Assembly: GCA_937891085.1 (NCBI GenBank)
Contig: CALAEY010000050.1
Coordinates: 1 to 23,842, forward strand
DNA length: 23,842 bases
Source of the DNA: an uncultured Prevotellaceae bacterium
GTDB lineage: Bacteria > Bacteroidota > Bacteroidia > Bacteroidales > Bacteroidaceae
Direction of reading: 5' to 3'
Under the pieces are notes generated by a model. It was not told the origin of the DNA and did not search any database. It saw nothing but the letters and a program-made list of their open reading frames with translations. Numbering within the stretch: position 1 is the first letter of the stretch; every line of letters starts with the position of its first letter. This document shows, in pieces, positions 1 to 7,916 of this stretch. The position numbers and the translations under genes were made by a program.

Positions 1-63
1 TCCTTAGGGTCTTTAGGGTCCTTAAGGTTCTTAAGGTCTTTAGGGGCCTTAGGGGCTTTAATG
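1..63. repeat. 9-bp degenerate tandem repeat
   Basis: Six full units of nine bases and one partial unit follow each other without gaps, with units starting at 1, 10, 19, 28, 37, 46 and 55. Each full unit reads approximately TCYTTARGG. The last unit runs over the stop codon of the methyltransferase gene (58-60). Read on the minus strand in that gene's frame, every third codon is TAA, so the array supplies a series of back-up stops. The array touches the window edge and may be longer. Confidence 0.85.
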
Positions 64-768
64 TATGTAGAAGTCTTTTGTGAGGTTTTTATATTGATTA
101 GACCTGTTGTTTTGATTATCGTTTAAGGTGATTTGGGAGAAATTAGTTTGTTGGATGGACTTTTTGAATTCGAGTAGAGATCTCTTGGGCATTTTTCCTG
201 GCTTGGTGATGACATCAGTCCTTCTTGCAAGGAAGAGTCCGTTGAGAGCGGCTTCAGCAATAATCTCGTTGGCTCTGTCGTAGGGAAGGATAATCGATGC
301 AGTGGCTTCTTCGAGCATGAGAAGAGCCATATTACGGATTAGATCATTAGTAGGTAGGGAGTTGACGCTTCTTGCATGGCATCTCTTATCGTCTGGCGCA
401 AGGACCTGTTCGTTGAAGAATGGTGGATTTGCTACAATGGTTCCGAACTTGTATTTTTCAACAAGTCTTGAATTTGCGAAGTCGTCTTGTATTGCGTAGA
501 GCCTATTATTCCATGGCGAGTTGTTGAAATTCTCCTGTGCCTGCGTTACAGCATCTTTGTCGATGTCAATTGCTATGATTTTGTTTACATGAAATCGTTG
601 TGCCATCATAAGTGCTACGATTCCCGAACCGGTGCCGACATCCAGTATTGGCATGTCGTCGTATGCGTTAGCCCATGCCCCGAGGAGAACTCCATCAGTA
701 CCAACCTTCATGGCGCACTTTCCGTGAGAAACATCGAATTGCTTGAATTTAAAGGAATCGTTATGCAT
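58..768 (-). CDS. trmN6: tRNA1(Val) (adenine(37)-N6)-methyltransferase (TrmN6/YfiC family)
   Basis: Predicted SAM-dependent enzyme that methylates N6 of A37 in tRNA1(Val), in the cytoplasm. The 236-residue product has the SAM-binding motif DVGTGSG at residues 43-49 and the N6-adenine methyltransferase signature NPPF at 114-117. It opens with the family-like FKFKQFxVxHxxxAMKVGTDG segment and ends in a YKNLTKDFY segment. The open frame runs upstream to 858, but that extension lies inside the preceding gene and is not family-like, so ATG at 766-768 is chosen. That start overlaps the DUF4954 stop in the string ATGCATAA (761-768), which suggests translational coupling. No separate promoter was seen. 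The stop is followed directly by the 9-bp repeat, and no terminator hairpin is visible before the window edge. Family assignment is firm; the exact tRNA target is inferred from the family. Confidence 0.9.
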   Translation of the reverse strand: MHNDSFKFKQFDVSHGKCAMKVGTDGVLLGAWANAYDDMPILDVGTGSGIVALMMAQRFHVNKIIAIDIDKDAVTQAQENFNNSPWNNRLYAIQDDFANSRLVEKYKFGTIVANPPFFNEQVLAPDDKRCHARSVNSLPTNDLIRNMALLMLEEATASIILPYDRANEIIAEAALNGLFLARRTDVITKPGKMPKRSLLEFKKSIQQTNFSQITLNDNQNNRSNQYKNLTKDFYIH

Positions 769-2614
769 TATTCTGGAAGTTGAGTATGGCATTCTTGCAT
801 TGCTCCATGAGCCACTTAGGTGTAGAAGTAGCTCCACAAATGCCAACAGAGTCAGCATTATCGAACCATTCCTTCCTTATTTCCTCTGGTTGTCCGACAA
901 AGAAGACATTTTCGTTGACACTCTTACATTCGTCGAAAAGCACCTTACCGTTACTACTTTTCTCTCCAGCAACGAAAACGACGACATCATGGTTTTTTGA
1001 AAACTTCTTGATATCCTCAATCCTGTTGATAGTTCCATTCTCAATATCCTCTATCAGCTGGTTGATCTCAGTCTTAGGAGCTATCAATCCAGCGATGTCC
1101 ACCCATTCGCCACTGCCTATGGTAGTGTCTGGTTTCAGGCGTTCACGAATTTCTTCATCACTCTGGAAATGAGTGCTTTCCAAACGTTTGATGACGGAGT
1201 TTCCTAAGAACTTGGTAATGGCGATTTCGTAATACTTCAATCCTTGTCTCAGGGCAGAATTCTTGATCTTGGCACTCTGATAAGAGTAGATATCAGAAAG
1301 CTGTCCAGAAGCTGCTTGCAAGTCTTGCAGTATCTGGTGTCCCTTGAACATTTTCTGAATGGTGTATGGGCTCAGCAGGTTATAGTTCACGCTGTCCAGA
1401 CGGTTGGAGTCAGTACGCTTATCACGCTTAGGCCACTTCTGTGCATCACGTATGGTACCCACACTGCGGAGGTTAACTCCAGGTGCCAGATAGGTGGTGT
1501 TTTGCTGCTCTATCAGGTAGGAGAATGGCAGATTGCTCGTGTCAGAATGGGTCACGTGTCTGCCCATGACCAATGAGAAAGCACCTACCTTAGATGGCCA
1601 CAGGATGTAGGAGTCGGATGATGTCTTAGCTCCGCGTTCCAAAGTACCTTGATGGATAGGGCCCAACTTATACATGTGGTTACTCTGGTTAGAACCAGAA
1701 CCAGCATTCATGAAGCTGAACATGCCAGCAATGAGCAGCGTACTCTTATGATGTGTCACGGTGAACGGCCCTGCAAAGAGCGCGCAAGCCTCACCATTCT
1801 CGCCTTGGCAGTTGCTGAAGAAGAGAGAGTCGGAAGCCGAATACCCATGTCCCAAGACACAAGCTTGCCCCACAAAGCAGCGAGACAAGGTGGCTCCATC
1901 AGAAACTTCCGAACCAGAAGAGATAATGAAATCATCACAGATCACGTTGTGACCAATAGTCACTGGAGCCTCCTTATTACTGTTGATACTTCCGTTATTC
2001 AGTCGGCTTGCACCACACAGATAGGCATAGTCGCCGATTCTGACATTCTTGATATATCCAGTATTGACGATGGTCACATGATTGCCGATAGATCCGATAG
2101 TTGAGGCATGCTTTTCTGAGTAGTTGTCCACAATCTCCTTGATGCGTTCCTTCAGCAGAGGATGATGGCGGTAGAGTGCCATGATATAGGCCAGATGGGC
2201 AGACAGCTTGTTGTTGATGCTGACCTCACGCCCGCCTGTTTCATTCAGCACGGAGACTTCTGTACCATTTCCGAAAGTTGAGCGGCAATCGGTCAATATC
2301 ACATTGGCATTTGATATGAATGTATCAGAACCGATCTCATAGTTGGCTATATAGTTCTGCACATTTTCTATTAAGGTATTATCGCCCACGGTCACATTAT
2401 GTAGCTTGACATGTCTGAGTCCGGAATGGCGCGTCACGCCACCAGGGAGGGTAAATACTTTGTCGAACTTGCCTAAGCTGATATTTCCAGAAAACTCGGT
2501 GTGATAAATATGCTCAGGGGTGAAACCGTCTGTCACTTGAATATGATTCCAATTCTCGGCTGAACATCCCTGTGAGGTTAGGGAATTAATCTCCTTTTGA
2601 GTCAAATTTCTCAT
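761..2614 (-). CDS. DUF4954 family protein with left-handed beta-helix (hexapeptide) fold
   Basis: A 617-residue protein of a family common in Bacteroidota. The N-terminal part (MRNLTQKEIN, then a GNISLGKFD segment) is typical of DUF4954. The middle, about residues 55-400, carries imperfect hexapeptide repeats such as ISLGKF, VTVGDN, VRIGDY and VTIGHN, as in GlmU/LpxA-type acyltransferases and sugar-nucleotide pyrophosphorylases. The C-terminal 200 residues are mainly helical and contain no motif I recognise. There is no signal peptide, so it is probably cytoplasmic. The start at 2614 lies about 30 bases from a good -7 box, which supports it. It is the first gene of a two-gene unit with the tRNA methyltransferase. 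A role in handling nucleotide sugars or acyl groups is only suggested by the fold; no reaction can be assigned. Confidence 0.85.
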   Translation of the reverse strand: MRNLTQKEINSLTSQGCSAENWNHIQVTDGFTPEHIYHTEFSGNISLGKFDKVFTLPGGVTRHSGLRHVKLHNVTVGDNTLIENVQNYIANYEIGSDTFISNANVILTDCRSTFGNGTEVSVLNETGGREVSINNKLSAHLAYIMALYRHHPLLKERIKEIVDNYSEKHASTIGSIGNHVTIVNTGYIKNVRIGDYAYLCGASRLNNGSINSNKEAPVTIGHNVICDDFIISSGSEVSDGATLSRCFVGQACVLGHGYSASDSLFFSNCQGENGEACALFAGPFTVTHHKSTLLIAGMFSFMNAGSGSNQSNHMYKLGPIHQGTLERGAKTSSDSYILWPSKVGAFSLVMGRHVTHSDTSNLPFSYLIEQQNTTYLAPGVNLRSVGTIRDAQKWPKRDKRTDSNRLDSVNYNLLSPYTIQKMFKGHQILQDLQAASGQLSDIYSYQSAKIKNSALRQGLKYYEIAITKFLGNSVIKRLESTHFQSDEEIRERLKPDTTIGSGEWVDIAGLIAPKTEINQLIEDIENGTINRIEDIKKFSKNHDVVVFVAGEKSSNGKVLFDECKSVNENVFFVGQPEEIRKEWFDNADSVGICGATSTPKWLMEQCKNAILNFQNNA

Positions 2615-2643
2615 AACTTTATTTGTATTGGTTAAGTTAATCG

Positions 2644-2673
2644 CAAAGGTAAGATAAATCTACAAAATGCAAA
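2644..2673 (-). promoter_or_regulatory. Bacteroidota promoter of the DUF4954-trmN6 unit
   Basis: On the minus strand TACCTTTG (2644-2651) matches the TAnnTTTG -7 consensus, and TTTG (2670-2673) stands 18 bases upstream as a -33 box. Transcription would begin roughly 20-25 bases before the ATG at 2614. Confidence 0.7.
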
Positions 2674-2720
2674 AACGGATTTTGAAAAATAGATATAAAA
2701 TGGTTTTCATTTTAATCGTG

Positions 2721-2751
2721 AAAAAGGCCGCGAAGTAATATCGCAGCCTTT
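2721..2751 (-). terminator. Intrinsic terminator of the aminotransferase gene
   Basis: On the minus strand an 11-bp stem (AAAGGCTGCGA paired with TCGCGGCCTTT, one G-U pair) closes a short AT loop and ends in five T residues. It starts a few bases after the aminotransferase stop codon. Confidence 0.8.
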
Positions 2752-2757
2752 CATGAT

Positions 2758-3951
2758 TCATAATTCATTATAAGCTTCCAAAGCTTTTGCCAGCACCACT
2801 AATGCTTTTTGCAGGTCTTCTTTTTTCAAAGTATAGCTAATACGCACTTCATTCTTTCCGGATCCTGGGGTGGTATAGAAACCAGAAGCAGGAGCCATGA
2901 ATACTGTCTGACCCTCATAGTTGAAGTCGGTCAGGCACCACTCGCAGAACTTATCGCTGTCGTCCACAGGTAGTTTAGCCACGGTGTAGAATGCTCCCAT
3001 AGGAATAGGAGAATACACGCCAGGGATACGGTTCAGCCCGTCAATCAGACATTTACGACGCTCTACATACTCGTCATACGTGTCGCGCAGATAATCTTCT
3101 GCCACATCGATAGATGCCTCAGCTGCTATCTGTCCCACCAATGGAGGACTCAGACGTGCTTGGCAGAATTTCATTACTGCCTTTCGTACTTCTTCATTCT
3201 TGGTAATCAAAGCTCCGATGCGGATACCACACTCAGAGTAGCGCTTTGACACAGAGTCTATCAGCACCACGTTCTGCTCAATGCCTTCCAAGTGGCAGGC
3301 AGAGATATAGGGTGAGCCAGTATAGATGAACTCACGATACACTTCATCAGAAAAGAGGAAGAGGTCGTACTTCTTCACCAAGTCGCGAATCTGATTCATT
3401 TCACGACGTGTATAGAGATAGCCTGTAGGGTTGTTTGGATTGCAAATCAGAATAGCTCGCGTACGCTCATTGATGAGGTTCTCAAACTTCTCTACTTTTG
3501 GCAGAGAGAAACCTTCCTCAATGGTAGTAGCTATGGTGCGTATCTTGGCACCTGCAGAAATAGCAAAGGCCATATAGTTGGCGTATGCTGGTTCTGGCAC
3601 AATGATTTCATCGCCAGGATTCAGGCAGGAGAGGAAGGCGAAGAGCACAGCCTCAGATCCGCCAGAAGTGATGATGATGTCGTCTGCTGTCACATTGATA
3701 TTATACTTGGCATAGTAGCCCACCATCTTCTCACGCAAGCTACGGAATCCTGCGCTGGGGCTATATTCCAATATCTTGCGATCAATGTTCCTGATGGCAT
3801 CTATCGCGCACTGAGGGGTGGGCAGGTCTGGCTGACCGATGTTGAGATGATATACATGGATTCCTCTCTGCTTGGCAGCATCCGACAGGGGAGCCAGTTT
3901 GCGTATAGGCGAAGCCGGCATTTCGTTTCCTCGTATAGAAATCTGTGGCAT
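2758..3951 (-). CDS. PLP-dependent class I/II aminotransferase (aspartate aminotransferase-like)
   Basis: Cytoplasmic pyridoxal-phosphate enzyme that moves amino groups between amino acids and 2-oxo acids; the substrate is not determinable here. The 397-residue product has fold-type I landmarks: NPNNPTG at residues 171-177, SDEVY at 201-205 (PLP-contacting Asp and Tyr), the Schiff-base lysine in SVSKRYS at K236, and an arginine in the following GIRIG. The more usual TGWRIGY segment reads CGIRIGAL, a variant I associate with a Bacteroidota subgroup. The frame can be extended to an ATG at 3981, but that codon lies within a TAnnTTTG -7 box (3979-3986), so the ATG at 3949-3951 (MPQISIRG) is the likely start. 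It is a single-gene unit with its own promoter and terminator, divergent from the GH43 gene. Confidence 0.9.
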   Translation of the reverse strand: MPQISIRGNEMPASPIRKLAPLSDAAKQRGIHVYHLNIGQPDLPTPQCAIDAIRNIDRKILEYSPSAGFRSLREKMVGYYAKYNINVTADDIIITSGGSEAVLFAFLSCLNPGDEIIVPEPAYANYMAFAISAGAKIRTIATTIEEGFSLPKVEKFENLINERTRAILICNPNNPTGYLYTRREMNQIRDLVKKYDLFLFSDEVYREFIYTGSPYISACHLEGIEQNVVLIDSVSKRYSECGIRIGALITKNEEVRKAVMKFCQARLSPPLVGQIAAEASIDVAEDYLRDTYDEYVERRKCLIDGLNRIPGVYSPIPMGAFYTVAKLPVDDSDKFCEWCLTDFNYEGQTVFMAPASGFYTTPGSGKNEVRISYTLKKEDLQKALVVLAKALEAYNEL

Positions 3952-3978
3952 TTTCTTCTGATTGTTAAGTTTTGTCTG

Positions 3979-3986
3979 CAAAGATA
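3979..3986 (-). promoter_or_regulatory. -7 box of the aminotransferase gene
   Basis: TATCTTTG on the minus strand matches TAnnTTTG and lies 28 bases upstream of the chosen ATG. I found no clear TTTG at the -33 position. It decides the start, because the longer frame would begin inside the promoter. Confidence 0.65.
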
Positions 3987-4009
3987 GTGCAAACTTTTCT
4001 ATTTTTTCC

Positions 4010-4017
4010 TAACTTTG
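4010..4017 (+). promoter_or_regulatory. -7 box of the GH43 gene
   Basis: TAACTTTG matches TAnnTTTG and lies 31 bases before the GH43 ATG. A T-rich stretch occupies the -33 region but no exact TTTG is present. Together with 3979-3986 it forms a compact divergent promoter with only 23 bases between the two -7 boxes. Confidence 0.65.
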
Positions 4018-4048
4018 TAGACAATTTAATCAGAAAACGTATAGTACT

Positions 4049-5761
4049 ATGAATTTTAAGCAATTGATTCTGACTCTGCCCGTATTATTTATGGCAGGCT
4101 GCACGCAGGTCCCAGTGCTTCAACACAAGGCTGTGTTTGAGGATTTCACCTATGTGGGGAATGATGATTACTACAACCAGCATCCACTGCAGGCCGATGA
4201 CGAGTTCTATAATCCTATTCTCCCTGGTTGGTATTCTGACCCAAGTATCTGTGCCGATGGCAAGGGCAACTATTTCATGGTGACCTCTACTTTTGGTTAT
4301 TATCCTGGTGTACCACTGTTCCATAGCACAGATATGCTCAACTGGAAACAGGTGGGACATATCCTTACGCGCCCTGAGCAATTGCCATTGGAGCGCAGCT
4401 CCGTGAGTACGGGTGGTATCTTCGCTGCTTCTATATTCTATAATAAGTATAATGACACTTATTATATGATTACTACCAACATGGGGCGTATGATGCGTGG
4501 TCAGCAGGGCAACTTCATCGTGAAGAGCAAAGACCCGCTGAATGGTGAGTGGAGCGACCCAATCTGGCTGGAAGACATGGCAGGCATTGACCCCTCCCTT
4601 TTCTTCGATGAGGATGGTAAGGCGTATGTGGTGCATTGTGGCATGACAAGAAATCCACCTTATCCTGGCTGCAACCAGATGATCATGCATGAGTTTGATG
4701 TGGAGAACGACAAAGTTGTCGTAGAGAGTGCCACCGTGTTGGCAGAGGGTGGGGCATTCCCAGAGGATAAGCCTATGGCTTTGGAGGGACCACATCTCTA
4801 TAAATGGAATGGCATGTACTACCTGATGTGTGCTGAAGGTGGCACTGAGCTTGGGCATTCAGAAGTTATCTTCCGCAGTAATGACCTGCATGGCAAGTTC
4901 GTGGCATGGGAGAAGAATCCTATCCTCACGCAGCGCACACTGGGCGATCGTCAGGATGGTGTTTATTGCACTGGTCATGCAGACATCGTACAAGATCCAC
5001 AAGGTGGTTGGTGGTCCGTATTCCTTGGAACACGTCGCATTGATGGCGAGATGGAGAACTTAGGACGTGAAACGTTCATGATGCCTGTGCGCTGGAGTGA
5101 TGATGGTTGGCCTTACATGACGCAGGGTGACGATCAGGTGCCTCTGATTCTGAAGATGTCAGGTGCCAAGCGTAGCGAGCAGGTGACTTTTGGCAACTTC
5201 TCCATCAGTGACGACTTTACTTTACCGAAGTTGGCCGACTACTGGGTATCTGCCCGTGATGCAGCTACAGACAAGTATTCACTCACAGAACTGCCTGGTA
5301 CTTTGGTGCTGAGTTGTGATACCATGACGCTCTGCAATAATCAAGGCTCAGCTGCTTACGTAGGTCGTCGTTTGCAGCACCACCAGTTCCGTGCCACCAC
5401 CCGCATGTATTTCCAACCAGAGGCAGGCGAATGGGCAGGTATGGTGCTGCTGAAGAATGAGAATCTGCAATACTATCTTGCGGTAGGGGCAGGGAGCATT
5501 GAGGTTCAGAAGATAGGGGAGAAAGACACGTATGAGGTGCTGGCTTCTGCTCCGCTTGATGGTCAGAAAGATTTCACATTATGCATAGAGGGTACCAATA
5601 AGGGAAAGACGTTCGACTTCTCTTATTCTACCGATGGTGGTCGCACTTGGAATATGTTGCTTGCTGGTGCAGATGCCGACTATCTGGCTACACATTACAG
5701 CACTAGCGGTTCTAGTAGTTTTACTGGAACTACAGTAGGCATGTATGCTGTGAAGCGTTAA
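4049..5761 (+). CDS. Glycoside hydrolase family 43 lipoprotein (beta-xylosidase / alpha-L-arabinofuranosidase type)
   Basis: Predicted exo-acting enzyme removing xylose or arabinose units from xylan, arabinoxylan or arabinan fragments. The 570-residue protein starts with a lipoprotein signal ending in MAGC (Cys18), so it should be membrane-anchored outside the cytoplasm. The five-bladed GH43 propeller covers about residues 50-365. Its three acidic residues are visible: base Asp64 in GWYSDPS, Asp181 in GIDPSLFF, and acid Glu246 in LEGPHLY. A C-terminal beta-sandwich (about 385-570, beginning SDDFTLPKLADYW) resembles the GH43_C2 concanavalin-like module found with beta-xylosidases. Length is normal for this two-domain type. 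It is monocistronic, with its own -7 box and a terminator shared with the convergent TIM-barrel gene. Xylosidase versus arabinofuranosidase cannot be decided from sequence alone. Confidence 0.92.
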   Translation: MNFKQLILTLPVLFMAGCTQVPVLQHKAVFEDFTYVGNDDYYNQHPLQADDEFYNPILPGWYSDPSICADGKGNYFMVTSTFGYYPGVPLFHSTDMLNWKQVGHILTRPEQLPLERSSVSTGGIFAASIFYNKYNDTYYMITTNMGRMMRGQQGNFIVKSKDPLNGEWSDPIWLEDMAGIDPSLFFDEDGKAYVVHCGMTRNPPYPGCNQMIMHEFDVENDKVVVESATVLAEGGAFPEDKPMALEGPHLYKWNGMYYLMCAEGGTELGHSEVIFRSNDLHGKFVAWEKNPILTQRTLGDRQDGVYCTGHADIVQDPQGGWWSVFLGTRRIDGEMENLGRETFMMPVRWSDDGWPYMTQGDDQVPLILKMSGAKRSEQVTFGNFSISDDFTLPKLADYWVSARDAATDKYSLTELPGTLVLSCDTMTLCNNQGSAAYVGRRLQHHQFRATTRMYFQPEAGEWAGMVLLKNENLQYYLAVGAGSIEVQKIGEKDTYEVLASAPLDGQKDFTLCIEGTNKGKTFDFSYSTDGGRTWNMLLAGADADYLATHYSTSGSSSFTGTTVGMYAVKR

Positions 5762-5795
5762 TGGTTTGAGATCGTGAGACTCATGAAAGGTTATA

Positions 5796-5829
5796 AAAAA
5801 GGCTGCGCAAAAAACAATGCGCAGCCTTT
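5796..5829. terminator. Bidirectional terminator between GH43 and TIM-barrel genes
   Basis: A perfect 11-bp stem, AAAGGCTGCGC (5798-5808) with GCGCAGCCTTT (5819-5829), closes a 10-base loop. The T-run is better on the minus strand (six T), so it serves the TIM-barrel gene best, but it lies 37 bases past the GH43 stop and can serve both. Confidence 0.88.
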
Positions 5830-5852
5830 ACTATTTAATTCCAAATCTTGAA

Positions 5853-6848
5853 TTACTTCACGAAATCTGAAGTGTTCAGGTACAGACAGCTCTGCTCCAG
5901 ACGCTCGAACTGCTTACCGCTGTTGGTGTCCTCAATCTCGATGAAGAAGTACTTACGACCATTAGCATAGAACTTGTCGAAGATGTTCTTGAAGTTCAGC
6001 ATACCGCTGGCACCCAGCACCATGCGATCCTTAATGTGCAGCATGTGGATACGATCAGCACGGTTGGTCAGCCACTCAACAGGATCCTGCTGGCCCATTA
6101 CTGTCCAGTAAACGTCCATCTCGAAGATTACGTTTGCAGGGTCGGTATTGTCCATATAGAGGTCCTCGATGATCTGTCCGTCGCGCAGGCCAGAGAACAG
6201 GTCGCCCAGTACAGAAGCAGTACTTGTCTCAGAAACCTTAGCCATCTCCATGTTGTGGTTGTGATAACCGAACTGCAGACCACTGGTAGCCTTAACGGTC
6301 TCACCACTGGCGTTCAGCAGGTCAGCAAACTGCTTTGCCTTCTCTACGTTAGTTACACCCGTAGGAGGCATCATAGGCTGAACCAGGTATTCGCAACCCA
6401 GCTTAGCGTGGTCTTCTGCCACAGGCTTCCAGAACTCAATGATTTCAGGCTTCATCTCTGGGAAAGTCTTAGGCTTTGCAGCAGGAGCACCTGGACGCTG
6501 GAACAAGCCAGCCATCAGCACACCAGGAGTCACGTGAGAGCTCACGATCTTCAGGTCGTTGTCGTCAGCTGCCTTCTTGAAATCGTCAAGGCTTACCTCA
6601 CCGATAGTGTGAGAGTCAGCATTGTAACCAGCCAGCTCCAGATTCTTGATACCCATCTTGCGGATACGAGCCAGGTTGTCGTTCAGGCTACCAGCATAGA
6701 GTTCCGGACCCAGTGTGTAAGTCTGCAGACCCAGTCCCTTATTGGTGTTGATCACTGGTTCAGCAGGAACAGCCTCCTTAGTTTGGCAGGCTGCCAGAGC
6801 GCCTAATGAAAGCATGGAAGCGCCCTTCAAGAAATTTCTTCTGTTCAT
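5853..6848 (-). CDS. Exported xylose-isomerase-like TIM-barrel protein (sugar phosphate isomerase/epimerase family), lipoprotein
   Basis: A 331-residue member of the AP endonuclease 2/xylose isomerase-like family (PF01261), whose members isomerise, epimerise or dehydrate sugars and inositols with a divalent metal. The N-terminus MNRRNFLKG is a twin-arginine-type signal and is followed by a lipobox LAAC with Cys21, so it is probably Tat-exported and lipid-anchored. TIM-barrel landmarks are NLELAGYN, GYHNHNMEM, FEMDVYW, a GQQDP turn, HMLHIKD, and a late acidic strand FIEIED. These include candidate metal ligands Glu/Asp/His/Glu. It is 30-40% identical by eye to its neighbour at 6971-7909, with the same SGKQFER segment near the C-terminus. 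It has its own -7 box and shares a terminator with GH43. The substrate is unknown; related exported proteins in Bacteroides take part in 3-keto-sugar pathways, but the oxidoreductase partner is absent here. Confidence 0.85.
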   Translation of the reverse strand: MNRRNFLKGASMLSLGALAACQTKEAVPAEPVINTNKGLGLQTYTLGPELYAGSLNDNLARIRKMGIKNLELAGYNADSHTIGEVSLDDFKKAADDNDLKIVSSHVTPGVLMAGLFQRPGAPAAKPKTFPEMKPEIIEFWKPVAEDHAKLGCEYLVQPMMPPTGVTNVEKAKQFADLLNASGETVKATSGLQFGYHNHNMEMAKVSETSTASVLGDLFSGLRDGQIIEDLYMDNTDPANVIFEMDVYWTVMGQQDPVEWLTNRADRIHMLHIKDRMVLGASGMLNFKNIFDKFYANGRKYFFIEIEDTNSGKQFERLEQSCLYLNTSDFVK

Positions 6849-6892
6849 AGTAAAATAATTAAATAATGCTTTTTAGTGTTCTAACAAGTTTA

Positions 6893-6900
6893 CAAAGGTA
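6893..6900 (-). promoter_or_regulatory. -7 box of the first TIM-barrel gene
   Basis: TACCTTTG on the minus strand matches TAnnTTTG and lies 44 bases upstream of the ATG at 6848. No TTTG was found at -33; the region is an A/T-rich tract. Confidence 0.6.
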
Positions 6901-6970
6901 AGACTTATTTCTCAATAATTAATAAAAAACTGAAAAAAAACTTAGCCTTTCGTTTCATCATCGCTTAGTA

Positions 6971-7909
6971 CTATCTGACAAAAGGTGCGTTAAGTAAATA
7001 GTCTGCAGCAGCTGCTATGCGCTCAAACTGCTTTCCACTCATGGCATTTTCATCTTCTACAAAATAGTCTGTCTGCCCATTGGCAAAGAACTGCCTGAAG
7101 ATGTTCTCCTGATTTATCATGCCACTCTCACCTAAGTTCTCATAGTCCTTCACATGCATCAGCGTGATGCGCTGTGGGAACTTTCTCAGATAGGTTACAG
7201 GGTCGCATCCTCCTATGACAAGGGCCATGCTGTCCAATTCTACTTGTACTAATACAGGATCTGTATCTTCCAGCAGTATATCATAGATCATCCTTGCGCC
7301 TTGTGGATAGCGCCCACTCAGCAAGAAGAGGCTTTCTTCACCACCTGGTACTACGCGACTGCACACATTGGCTTCGTTGTGGAATGCCCATTGCACGCCT
7401 TCCTCACGGGCTATCTGTGCCGCTTCTGTGTAGGCTTGCGCCACACGCTGTGCTGCCTCCACGCTACGAACGTTAGGGATAGATGCTTGAATCAGGTACT
7501 TCACACCAGCACGGGCATGTCCTGCAGCAGTTTGTTTCCAGAACTCACGGAGTTGAGGTAGTGTCTCTTCCGTATATTCACGGATTGGTGGACGCACATG
7601 AGAACTAAGTACTTCCAAACCTGCATCAGCTGCCATCTTTTGATAGTCTGACAAGTCGATAGCATCATGGAAGAGGGCCACAGATCCATTATTATAGCCA
7701 GCCAATTCCAATGTGGAATACCCCAACTCCTTCAGTCGCTTGAAGCCTGCAGGCAGGTCGCGTCCCAACTCAGGACCTAAACCATAGACCTGCAAGCCAA
7801 AGCGCTTAGTGACTTCAGCCTTTCCTGTCTCAGCTTTCAGAGTTTGGTTGCCCATCAGGCATGCAGCACTCAGTAGGGCAGTTCTTTTCAGGAAATCTCT
7901 TCTTTTCAT
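6971..7909 (-). CDS. Exported xylose-isomerase-like TIM-barrel protein, second paralogue
   Basis: A 312-residue paralogue of the adjacent TIM-barrel lipoprotein. The N-terminus MKRRDFLKR is twin-arginine-like. A lipobox is poor (SAAC), and a signal peptidase I-type site after TLKA is an alternative, so it may be soluble in the periplasm. Shared segments include FGLQVYGLGPEL, TLELAGYN, VLSSHV, VELDSM, TLMHVKD and SGKQFER. The metal-site region differs: the paralogue's GYHNHN is replaced by AFHNEAN, so one conserved His is lost. The open frame extends to 8002, but that extension runs into the esterase gene; ATG at 7907-7909 lies 7 bases after the esterase stop, so the two genes form an operon transcribed from the esterase promoter. 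No terminator hairpin was seen between its stop and the next gene's promoter. Confidence 0.85.
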   Translation of the reverse strand: MKRRDFLKRTALLSAACLMGNQTLKAETGKAEVTKRFGLQVYGLGPELGRDLPAGFKRLKELGYSTLELAGYNNGSVALFHDAIDLSDYQKMAADAGLEVLSSHVRPPIREYTEETLPQLREFWKQTAAGHARAGVKYLIQASIPNVRSVEAAQRVAQAYTEAAQIAREEGVQWAFHNEANVCSRVVPGGEESLFLLSGRYPQGARMIYDILLEDTDPVLVQVELDSMALVIGGCDPVTYLRKFPQRITLMHVKDYENLGESGMINQENIFRQFFANGQTDYFVEDENAMSGKQFERIAAAADYLLNAPFVR

Positions 7910-7916
7910 AAACGTA

